DNA from: Fen-1364 sp049515135
GTDB taxonomy: Bacteria; Spirochaetota; Spirochaetia; SZUA-6; Fen-1364
Assembly: GCA_049515135.1 (NCBI GenBank)
Contig: JBEKUJ010000004.1
Span: 1-64,000, forward strand
Direction of reading: 5' to 3'
DNA: 64,000 bases
A program made the position numbers and the translations under genes. The notes beneath the pieces were generated by a model, which was not told the DNA's origin, did not search any database, and saw only the letters and a program-made list of their open reading frames with translations. The number at the start of each line of letters is the position of its first letter. Position 1 is the first letter of the stretch. Of this stretch, positions 34,680 to 41,790 are shown piece by piece.

Positions 34680-35150
34680 ATGCTTCGACCTCTTTCACAT
34701 CTTCCGCTGGTCCTGGCCGTTTCCCTGGCAAGCGGCTGCGTGACCATGGCTGCCCCGGCTCGCACCATGGCGGCACAGGCTGGCTGGGCCGCTGGCGCCA
34801 GGGCCTTGGTGGCGGGTTCGACCTGGGGCTGGACGCAATGGGAGTCCAGCATGGAGACCAGGGCGCTATCGATCTCAAAATTGCAGGCCGCTACCATCTG
34901 AGCAGCCACGTGCGCCTCGAACTTGGGGTGGGCGGGGCTGACGACTCCACTGGAAAGAGCCTGAGCGCGGAGGTCGGACTGACCGCAGGGACGGACAGAT
35001 CGGAAAGGTCCTGGAATTATTACGGCTCGTTGCGCCTGGCAGGCGCAAACGGCTACCCCGGGGACGTGTTCGGGAGCGGGGCCCACGGCGCCGCCTGCAG
35101 ACATCATGGTCATTGGCGCGGGTGTTCTCTTTGACATCGGCGGAAAATAG
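34680..35150 (+). pseudogene. Small lipoprotein/beta-barrel gene broken by two frameshifts
   Basis: The ATG at 34680 opens a lipoprotein signal (MLRPLSHLPLVLAVSLASGC). After about residue 35 the plausible protein continues in another frame, roughly from 34800 to 35085 (GGGFDLGLDAMGVQ, IDLKIAGRYHLSSHVRLELG, RSWNYYGSLRLAGANGYPG), a barrel-like pattern. It then returns to the first frame for the last strand (PADIMVIGAGVLFDIGGK) and the TAG at 35148-35150. The start and end frames are the same, so the two shifts compensate. Either the gene is decaying or the sequence has two indel errors. Confidence 0.6.
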
Positions 35151-35168
35151 CGTCTCTTTCTTTTTTTC

Positions 35169-35197
35169 TTGCATTCACTGCGGGCCGGACGTATAAT
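35169..35197 (+). promoter_or_regulatory. Strong sigma-70-type promoter
   Basis: TTGCAT (35169-35174), a 17-base spacer and a perfect TATAAT (35192-35197). It reads into a ~90-base leader and the radical SAM gene at 35293. It is the best -10/-35 pair found in the window. Confidence 0.7.
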
Positions 35198-35204
35198 GGC
35201 CGCG

Positions 35205-35296
35205 ATGAATTTCATTCATCACTGAAGGGGATTGTGAGAAGCAGGGACCTCCCGACGGAGGATGATGGGCTCTCAAAGAGAGTCACCCTGACATGA
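35205..35296 (+). promoter_or_regulatory. Structured 5' leader of the radical SAM gene
   Basis: The leader contains two adjacent hairpins: CCTCC/GGAGG (35248-35252 with 35257-35261, loop CGAC) and CTCTC/GAGAG (35270-35274 with 35278-35282, loop AAA). The only purine-rich stretch near the ATG at 35293 (GAGAG) lies inside the second stem. A 20-codon frame from GTG 35234, after AAGGGG, ends in a TGA (35294-35296) overlapping the ATG, so a coupled leader peptide is possible. No known riboswitch class was recognised. Confidence 0.4.
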
Positions 35297-36480
35297 GCCT
35301 CTCACATCCCCTTCCTTCTTTTCATGAAATCACGGTGAAGTCCCTCCTGCGCAGATTTCGAAGGATCGATTCATGGTTCATTGCCAAGGCAGGCCTGAAC
35401 TTCTACCGGGGATGCGCCCATGACTGTGCGTATTGCGACGGTCGGGCTGAGAAATATGGGGTCTCGGGGGATTTCGGGGCCGACGTTTCTGTCAAGAGCA
35501 ACGCCATTGAAATCCTTCGCGGCGAGCTTGGCGCCGCGGAAGCGTCCCAGGCCGAGCTGTGGCCGCAGAAACGGCCGTGGATTCGAGCGGACCTCGCCGG
35601 CGGGTTCGTCATGGTTGGCGGCGGAGTGGGAGACAGCTATCAGCCGGTCGAAGCCAAGGCCCTTGCAGCCAGGCGGGCGCTCGAGCTGTTCGAGGAGCTG
35701 AGCGTCCCCGTTCACATCCTGACAAAGTCAGCCCTTGTCCTGCGGGATGCGGATGTGATAGAGCGCATCAGCCGGAAGGCCGGCGCCCTGGTGAGCTTCA
35801 GCATCAGCTCCTCAGAGGATTCGATCGGCAGCGAGCTGGAGCCGGGGGCTTCCCTTCCATCCCGGAGGCTTTCCGCGCTCGCAGCGCTGCGGCGGCGCGG
35901 CATTGCAGGCGGCGTCTTTCTCCTGCCGGTGATCCCTTTCATCAGCGACTCGCCTGACAGCATCGAAAAATCGGTCGACGCAGCGGTTGCGGCCGGAGCC
36001 CAGTACCTGCTGTTCGGCGGGATGACATTGAAGCCAGGCAGACAAAGGGAGCACTTCCTGAGCGCCGTCGGGTCACGTCGCCCGGGACTTCCGGAGAAAA
36101 TCGGCGCCATGTACCCGACAGACGGAAAAGACGCGAAATGGGGGAACGCCGCAAGCACCTACCATGCCCGCATCAGACGGATCTTCGGGGACTGCTCGCG
36201 CAGGCGTCTTGTTCCGCCTCGCATCCCAAGGCAGCTTTTCAGCGGAACTGTCGAAGGGATCGACCTGATCGTTGTTCTGCTGGACCAGATCCACGCCATG
36301 CTGGAGATGGAAGGCCGCTCCTCCCCGTTCGGGAGGGAGGCATCGCGCATTGCGCGGCTCCCGTCACCTCTGGACCCGGACCTGCTTGCAGGGTCGGCTG
36401 CTCCGCTGGTGCGGGAGATACTGACCACGGGGACCTGCAGCCTTTACGAGAGCCTCATGCCCCCCTGTCCTGTCACTTGA
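35293..36480 (+). CDS. Radical SAM protein, spore photoproduct lyase (SplB)-like
   Basis: 395 residues. The radical SAM cluster motif CX3CX2C is in NFYRGCAHDCAYCDGRAE (~residues 38-55), with the tyrosine/arginine context of SplB-related proteins (Rv2578c-like family). Further barrel strands: VMVGGGVGDSYQPVEAK, VHILTKSALVLRDADVIERI, LVSFSISSSED and FLLPVIPFISDSPDS. Spore-specific DNA repair is not expected here, and many relatives have unknown roles. A strong promoter and folded leader precede it. Its end overlaps the convergent membrane-protein gene by eight bases. Confidence 0.88.
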   Translation: MSLSHPLPSFHEITVKSLLRRFRRIDSWFIAKAGLNFYRGCAHDCAYCDGRAEKYGVSGDFGADVSVKSNAIEILRGELGAAEASQAELWPQKRPWIRADLAGGFVMVGGGVGDSYQPVEAKALAARRALELFEELSVPVHILTKSALVLRDADVIERISRKAGALVSFSISSSEDSIGSELEPGASLPSRRLSALAALRRRGIAGGVFLLPVIPFISDSPDSIEKSVDAAVAAGAQYLLFGGMTLKPGRQREHFLSAVGSRRPGLPEKIGAMYPTDGKDAKWGNAASTYHARIRRIFGDCSRRRLVPPRIPRQLFSGTVEGIDLIVVLLDQIHAMLEMEGRSSPFGREASRIARLPSPLDPDLLAGSAAPLVREILTTGTCSLYESLMPPCPVT

Positions 36481-37033
36481 AGCCCTGGCCGATGGCCCTC
36501 AAGATCCCAGGCATGCCGCTGGGAGAAAAGATACGCACCCCCAGGATGGCCTGGACCACTGCGCAGGAGGCCGCGGCAAGGAGAAACAGGCTTCGAAGAA
36601 CAGCATCGTTGAAACCGCGAAGGACAAGCCTGGACAGGAAAAAGGACGCCACGCCTGCCCCGACAGCCGCCATGCACAGGACCGCAATCCGCGCCGCCCC
36701 AGGGGCTCCCCATCGGAGATAGGCCTGCCAGCCTAAAAACAACGCCAGGAAGACAGAGACACCGACGGCGAAGCCTGTTCGAACGCGCTGGCTTCCATAG
36801 GCGGCGCTCATGAGGACCGCCAGGACGACAAGCAGGTCCAGTGACGGGGCAAGGAGGGATGTCAGTGGGGACGCCTGCGAGACGCCGGGCAGATTGATGA
36901 GGACGTCGAAAAGTACCATGCCGGCAAGCAGGCCCGGCGCAAGGCTGGCTCTGCTCACGTCTGGTGCACATCGCGCGAAGCGCGATTTCCGGTAGTAGTG
37001 TCTGTCGGCATCAGTCGTGCCATCGCCCGACAA
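36473..37033 (-). CDS. Small integral membrane protein, unknown
   Basis: 186 residues. About five predicted TM helices: ~31-50, ~60-80 (LLAPSLDLLVVLAVLMSAAY), ~88-106, ~112-135 (IAVLCMAAVGAGVASFFLSRL) and ~145-165. The first 30 residues are polar and basic, so the true start may be a later Met (Met39). No family is recognised. It lies four bases after the GNAT gene and appears to end the kamA transcript, which makes it a candidate partner, for example in export of the product. Confidence 0.65.
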   Translation of the reverse strand: MSGDGTTDADRHYYRKSRFARCAPDVSRASLAPGLLAGMVLFDVLINLPGVSQASPLTSLLAPSLDLLVVLAVLMSAAYGSQRVRTGFAVGVSVFLALFLGWQAYLRWGAPGAARIAVLCMAAVGAGVASFFLSRLVLRGFNDAVLRSLFLLAAASCAVVQAILGVRIFSPSGMPGILRAIGQGFK

Positions 37034-37037
37034 GCCT

Positions 37038-37526
37038 CTATATCACCTTGAGATAGATGACCTTGGCATCCCCCGGAGCGTAGAAATCATCCAGCACGGC
37101 GACAGCGGTGTAGCCGCGCGCGATGTAGAACGCGCGCGTGGGCTCGTACAGCGGCCGCATGGAAGTCTCTATGTACACGCGGTTTCCGCCGAGGGCCTGG
37201 ATGGCGCTCTCGCTGGCGTCCAGCAGCCTTGTGCCCAGCCCCTTGCCGCGGAAATCTCCGGCCACGACAATCCAGTACAGGTCGAAGCTCGTGCGGGTGC
37301 ACGCAATGGGACCGTAGCTCGTGTACCCCACGGTCCGTCCGTCCTCCTCCGCAAACAGGAAGTGGTAGCCGCAGCGCGGCCCCTTGACCAGCCTGTCCTC
37401 GATGAGCTCGACGGCAGTGTCGACCTCCTCGGAATAAAAAAAACCCGTGGACTCCGTGATGGTGCGGATTCTCTCCACGTCGGCCTTTTCCACGGAGTTA
37501 CGGATCGTGATCACCTGGGTGCCCAT
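37038..37526 (-). CDS. GNAT N-acetyltransferase (kamA cluster)
   Basis: 162 residues from ATG 37526, which lies inside the 3' end of the ATP-grasp gene (16-base overlap). GNAT fold with the acetyl-CoA loop VVAGDFRGKGLGTRLLDASE (Q/RxxGxG/A motif RGKGLG) and a C-terminal aromatic strand (YEPTRAFYIARGYTAVAVL). Downstream of a lysine 2,3-aminomutase such an enzyme often acetylates beta-lysine (AblB), but the intervening ligase gene leaves the acceptor open. Not recognised as a close AblB relative. Confidence 0.88.
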   Translation of the reverse strand: MGTQVITIRNSVEKADVERIRTITESTGFFYSEEVDTAVELIEDRLVKGPRCGYHFLFAEEDGRTVGYTSYGPIACTRTSFDLYWIVVAGDFRGKGLGTRLLDASESAIQALGGNRVYIETSMRPLYEPTRAFYIARGYTAVAVLDDFYAPGDAKVIYLKVI

Positions 37527-38569
37527 GTCTCTGGCTCCTTCTTCACGTTGGCATCGGCAAAGTCGGTCCGAAGACCGTGACATTCATTCACAATGCACCG
37601 AACCACATCTTCCGGTGACAGCCCCGCATTGCCGGCCGCGGCCATGAAACCTGCGTCCGGCGAGAGGCAGGGATTGGTATTCACTTCCAGCACCCACGGC
37701 CGGCCCTCCGCATCCACGCGGAAATCCACCCGCGCGTACCCGCGAAGGCCGAAAAGCCTCCAGCACGTCACGCTCAGGCCTTCCAACGCAGCCAGCAGCG
37801 CAGCATCGGTGCGTGGAAAGTCAAAGGAACGCGGCGTGCGACCGTATTCGAACGAGCCCTCCACCCACTTGGCCCGATACCCCACGAATCGCGGCTTTCC
37901 CTTCGGGAAACCCTCGAACAGGATCTCCGCGGGAGGGAGGGTGCGGGGAACGTCGACGTCCGCCTGCCCGCCCAGGAGCGCCAGGTTGAACTCCCGTCCT
38001 TCCACGTAGCGCTCGACAAACAGGTGCTCCGTGCCCTCCCGTGCAGACCGCCGGCGTATCTCGGCCTCCAGCTCGTCTTCGGAGGAGGCCACCGCGCTGT
38101 CCTCCATGCCGATGGAGGCATGCTCCCAGATCGACTTCACGATGAAAGGAGGCGGGAAAGGCGGCGCGGAGCGCAGGGCCGCGCCGGCTGACACCCACGG
38201 GGGCGTGTCCAGCCCCTCCGCGGCCAGCACCTTCTTTGCAAGCACTTTGTTGGAAGTGAGCAGAACGGCCTCGGCAGGAGAACCGGTGTACGGGATTCCC
38301 ATGCTTGAAAGGAGGCTCGGAGCCAGGTGTATCAGGCTTCCCTTGCCTTCTATCGTCTCGGCGAGGTTGAAGGCCAGCACGGGCTGCATGGACCGAAGTC
38401 TCGCGGCCGCCTCTGAAAGGTCCAAGGTGAGCTCCACGTCTTCGGTGGTGTAGCCGAGTAAATGAAGGGCGCCGCGCACCGTCCGGACCTGGACCAGGAC
38501 GTCTTTCTCATCTTCCGGCGCGTCTTCGTCAACCCGTCCATGCAGGAGCGCTATGGTTTGCTGGCCCAT
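37511..38569 (-). CDS. ATP-grasp ligase, D-alanine-D-alanine ligase-like
   Basis: 352 residues. ATP-grasp order: N-terminal domain with a Ddl-type LAFNLAETIEGKGSLI (F-N-x-x-E/x-G, ~68-82) and GIPYTGSPAEAVLLTSNKVL; central domain with FIVKSIWEHASIGM (ATP-binding Lys); FVERYVEGREFNLALLGG; and the C-terminal metal site RVDFRVDAEGRPWVLEVNTNPCLSPDAGF with Asp and Glu-Val-Asn. That segment ends like Ddl (NxxPG) but has NTNPCLS. It should couple an amino acid or peptide carboxylate to an amine with ATP. Placed between kamA and a GNAT, its likely substrate is beta-lysine or a derivative. True Ddl would be found with cell-wall genes. Confidence 0.88.
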   Translation of the reverse strand: MGQQTIALLHGRVDEDAPEDEKDVLVQVRTVRGALHLLGYTTEDVELTLDLSEAAARLRSMQPVLAFNLAETIEGKGSLIHLAPSLLSSMGIPYTGSPAEAVLLTSNKVLAKKVLAAEGLDTPPWVSAGAALRSAPPFPPPFIVKSIWEHASIGMEDSAVASSEDELEAEIRRRSAREGTEHLFVERYVEGREFNLALLGGQADVDVPRTLPPAEILFEGFPKGKPRFVGYRAKWVEGSFEYGRTPRSFDFPRTDAALLAALEGLSVTCWRLFGLRGYARVDFRVDAEGRPWVLEVNTNPCLSPDAGFMAAAGNAGLSPEDVVRCIVNECHGLRTDFADANVKKEPETWAPR

Positions 38570-38618
38570 GAAGATCGGCGTGCGCCGCGCCGGACGTCCG
38601 GCGCGGCGCTCTGTCTCC

Positions 38619-39920
38619 TTATAGAGAAGGCTCGCAGGGATCAGGGTAGCGGAAATACAGGTCCTGGTAGTTCTTCAGGACCAGATCGTCACCGTCCCAA
38701 CCCACCACATAGTCGGGCAGAAGGGGAATCTTCCCGCCGCCCTGCGGGGCATCGATCACGTAATTCGGCACGGCGTACCCCGAGGTGTGCCCCCGCAGGC
38801 CCTTGATGATCTCAAGGCCCGTGCGGACAGGCGTCCTGAAGTGCGCGGAGCCGATGATGGGGTCGCATTGGTACAGGTAATACGGCTTCACGCGCGCCAT
38901 GAGGAGGCCGTGCATCAGGCGCTTCATCACCTCCACGCTGTCATTGATGCCCGCAAGCAGCACGGTCTGGCTTCCCAGCGGGATGCCGGCATCCGCCAGG
39001 CGCGCGCACGCCTCCCGCGTCTCCTCGGTCAGCTCATCCGGGTGCGTGAAATGAATGCTCATCCACAGGGGATGATAGCGCTTGAGCATCCGCGTGAGCG
39101 CCGGGGTGACCCTCTGGGGCATCACGACGGGCGCCTTGGTGCCAATCCGCAGGAACTCCACATGGGGAATCCGGCGAAGCCTGCTCAACAGCCAGTCAAG
39201 CTTCTCATCCGAAAGGGTCAGGGGATCTCCGCCGGACAGGAGCACGTCCCGCACCTCGCGGTGCTCCGTGATGTAGGCGATGGCCTGCTCCCATTGGGCC
39301 TGGAAGAAGATGCTGTTTGAATCCGGATTTTCCACGATGCGCGACCGCGTGCAGTAGCGGCAGTTTGAAGCGCACGTATTGGCCACCAGGAAAAGGACCC
39401 TGTCGGGGTAGCGATGAACGATGCAGGGCACGGGACTGTCCCTGTCCTCTCCCAGCGGGTCCTCGGCCTCACCCGTGGTGCGCAGGTATTCGTCCATGAC
39501 GGGAATCATGGTGCGCCGCAGGGGCTGATTGGGATCATCAGCATCGATCAGGCTGAGATAGTACGGCGTGATGACAAACGGAAGGAATCCGGTCCGGCGG
39601 CTGATTGCCGTGCGCTCCTCATCCGCGAGCCGGAGGACCTTCTCCAGCGTCTCCAGCGTCCGGACGCGGTTCCTCATCTGCCAGCGCCAGTCGCACCACT
39701 CCGCGGCCGTGGCATACGGAAAGTACCGGGCGCGAAACTCTTCCGAGCGGCGCGAGACCGGAAACTTCGGCGATGGCGGCGAGGATCTCTTGAATGTTCG
39801 CTGGTAGGACTTGAAAGGCGGGATCGTAGCCCGGATACCGGCAAGCCCGGCAAGCTCCTGGACTACGGGCATGGTACCTGGAGGTTCTGCCTCCTCAGTG
39901 CTGAGCACCCTGGTTTCCAT
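38619..39920 (-). CDS. kamA: Lysine 2,3-aminomutase family radical SAM enzyme
   Basis: 433 residues. Radical SAM cysteines in VANTCASNCRYCTRSRIV (CX3CX2C, near 181-188). GGDPLTLSD follows in the SAM-binding region. The PLP-binding lysine is in IDAPQGGGKIPLLP near the end. YYLYQCDPIIGSAHFRTPV is a KamA signature stretch. It would convert L-lysine into L-beta-lysine in the cytoplasm. The ~70-residue N-terminal extension is helical and Pro-rich. AAGGAGT precedes the ATG by about 11 bases. It heads the cluster with the ligase, GNAT and membrane gene. A few relatives act on glutamate or arginine, so lysine is likely but not certain. Confidence 0.92.
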   Translation of the reverse strand: METRVLSTEEAEPPGTMPVVQELAGLAGIRATIPPFKSYQRTFKRSSPPSPKFPVSRRSEEFRARYFPYATAAEWCDWRWQMRNRVRTLETLEKVLRLADEERTAISRRTGFLPFVITPYYLSLIDADDPNQPLRRTMIPVMDEYLRTTGEAEDPLGEDRDSPVPCIVHRYPDRVLFLVANTCASNCRYCTRSRIVENPDSNSIFFQAQWEQAIAYITEHREVRDVLLSGGDPLTLSDEKLDWLLSRLRRIPHVEFLRIGTKAPVVMPQRVTPALTRMLKRYHPLWMSIHFTHPDELTEETREACARLADAGIPLGSQTVLLAGINDSVEVMKRLMHGLLMARVKPYYLYQCDPIIGSAHFRTPVRTGLEIIKGLRGHTSGYAVPNYVIDAPQGGGKIPLLPDYVVGWDGDDLVLKNYQDLYFRYPDPCEPSL

Positions 39921-40233
39921 TTCTGTCAGGACTCCTTCATCTCATTGTTGCGGAAGGGCAAAAGCTCTTCCTCAGGCGGTAATCCGCCCCTCATGGGTTA
40001 CGAGTCTTCCGTGCCCTGTCACGCTTTTTACGTCACGTGCGGTCCGCGGTTCCCCTCCCCCATGCTGTCAAAGTAATGCATACTACAACAAAAAAAAGAA
40101 TGCAAGTGAGTTACCCGCCCTGAAAGTTTTTTTCCAGGACTTTTCGCCGAGACTCCCCCACTTCCGTGAAGTAGTACGTCCGCTCCAGCTACTGTATCGG
40201 CGCGCTGGGGAGAAATCTGATACACTCTGAAGC
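39921..40233. other. Divergent intergenic region kamA / hflX
   Basis: 313 bases with no supported gene. It contains a small hairpin in the kamA leader (GGCGG-TAAT-CCGCC at 39975-39988). An A+T-richer patch (40060-40135), the likely promoter area for both genes, has a TTTGACA-like sequence on the minus strand. No clean -35/-10 pair could be chosen for either gene. Confidence 0.45.
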
Positions 40234-41538
40234 GTGCCGGGTGACAAGGCGATACTGGTCGGTGTGGAGCTGAAGGGCAGGAAAGGCTCCTGGACTATCC
40301 AGGACTCCCTGGAAGAGCTGGGCCGTCTGGCGCGGACGGCCGGGCTCTCCGTGGCCGGGCGCACGTGGCAGAAGCTCCCGCATCCTGACGCGTCGACATG
40401 GATCGGATCCGGCAAGGTGAAAGAGATTGCCGGGCTCATGGCCGCCGAAGACGCGAAATACGTTCTTTTCGATGACGAGCTGTCACCGGGGCAGCAGAGG
40501 AACCTGCAGGAGGCCCTGGGGGAAGAAGCGCAAGTCATCGACCGCACCCGGCTCATCCTCGACATTTTCAGCCTGCACGCCCGCTCGCGGGAGGGCAAAG
40601 TCCAGGTGGAGCTCGCCCAGTACCAGTACCTGCTGCCACGGCTGGCCGGGATGCGCCCGGGCCTGGCCCAGCAGGTGGGCGGATCGGGAGCCGGTCCGGT
40701 CGGACTTCGCGGTCCTGGGGAGACGCAGCTGGAGATGGACAGGCGGCAGGCGCGGCGGCGGATCACGGCGCTGCGACGCACCTTGGAAGAGGTTCGGACG
40801 CAGAGGCGCCAGCACCGCAGGCAGCGGCTCAGGGCGGGGCTCCCCGTCATCGCCCTCGTGGGCTACACGAACGCCGGAAAGAGCTCACTCCTCAATGCCC
40901 TGACAGGCGCCGGGGTGCTTGTGCAGGACAAGCTGTTCGCCACCCTGGACCCGACGACCCGCCGACTGACTCTCCCCGGCGGCAGGGAAGCCCTCCTTAC
41001 CGACACCGTCGGGTTCATCCGAAAGCTGCCTCATGAGCTGGTGGCCGCCTTCCGGGCCACACTGGAGGGGATCGAGGAGGCTTCCCTGATCCTCCACGTC
41101 GCGGATGGCTCTCACCCTCACGCATCCGAGCAGGTCACTGCCGTTCAATCCGTACTGTCGTCGCTGCGCATTGCCGACACCCCGCTGCTCATGATCTGGA
41201 ACAAGATGGACCTGCTTCCGGACCGCAGCGTGCCCCAGCTCCGAGGAACGGCAGGGAACGGTTCCCTGGCAATCAGCGCACTGACAGGAGAGAACATCCC
41301 GGCCCTGTTGGAAGAGATCGAGCGCGTCCTGGCGGGGGGCTTGGTAGAGATGCGCCTCCTCATCCCCTTCGAGCGCTACGACCTGGTCTCCCAGCTCTAT
41401 GAGCAGGGAACGGTGCTGTCAAAGGAGGAGGCCGCCGGAGGGGTGCGCATCAGCGCAGCAGTTCCGCGCGCCCTGGAAGAAAAGCTGGCGCCATACAGCA
41501 CCGCTCGAAGAAGAGCATCACGGCGGAAACGAACGTAA
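40234..41538 (+). CDS. hflX: Ribosome-associated GTPase HflX
   Basis: 434 residues from GTG at 40234. The N-terminal HflX domain (1-~185) holds DDELSPGQQRNLQEAL, DRTRLILDIFSLHARSREGK, PRLAGMRPGLAQQVGG and the very conserved GLRGPGETQLEMDRR. The G domain has G1 GYTNAGKSSLLNAL, G3 DTVGFIRKLPHELV and G4 NKMDLL. HflX splits and rescues stalled or heat-damaged 70S ribosomes. It stands alone, divergent from kamA and convergent with a gene remnant. Confidence 0.97.
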   Translation: MPGDKAILVGVELKGRKGSWTIQDSLEELGRLARTAGLSVAGRTWQKLPHPDASTWIGSGKVKEIAGLMAAEDAKYVLFDDELSPGQQRNLQEALGEEAQVIDRTRLILDIFSLHARSREGKVQVELAQYQYLLPRLAGMRPGLAQQVGGSGAGPVGLRGPGETQLEMDRRQARRRITALRRTLEEVRTQRRQHRRQRLRAGLPVIALVGYTNAGKSSLLNALTGAGVLVQDKLFATLDPTTRRLTLPGGREALLTDTVGFIRKLPHELVAAFRATLEGIEEASLILHVADGSHPHASEQVTAVQSVLSSLRIADTPLLMIWNKMDLLPDRSVPQLRGTAGNGSLAISALTGENIPALLEEIERVLAGGLVEMRLLIPFERYDLVSQLYEQGTVLSKEEAAGGVRISAAVPRALEEKLAPYSTARRRASRRKRT

Positions 41539-41790
41539 GAGCCTGCATTGAACGGCACCTTCACCCAGTTCACCACGGCGAAAAACCATGCCCCGGTTCC
41601 CAGGAACTCGTCCTTGGGAAGGCGCATGGCCGGCAGGTACACCATTATCACGGGGCCGGCAGCATTTGCCACCATGGTCGTGGCACCGGCCAGAGCCCCG
41701 GCAGGCCCGGTATGCCCGTCTTGCTGAGGCCGACAATGAACGCGCTGGCGGCCGCCAGCGCCGCCGGTGAGGGCGTAGACGCCCGTCACC
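41520..41790 (-). pseudogene. TauE/SafE family permease remnant
   Basis: Two pieces of one membrane protein lie in different minus-strand frames. Near 41705-41770 is LAAASAFIVGLSKTGIPGL, the classic first helix of TauE/SafE (putative sulfite/anion exporter) proteins. From about 41700 down to 41550 is AGATTMVANAAGPVIMVYLP followed by AMRLPKDEFLGTGAWFF and VNWVKVPFNA, which belongs ~130 residues later in an intact member. So an internal deletion and a frameshift have destroyed the gene. It is squeezed between the stops of hflX and the diguanylate cyclase. Confidence 0.85.

Noticed and set aside
39921..40233. Looked for a tRNA or small RNA gene in the kamA/hflX gap
   Set aside because: No cloverleaf or TTCGA-type T loop with matching acceptor arms was found; only a small 5-bp hairpin.
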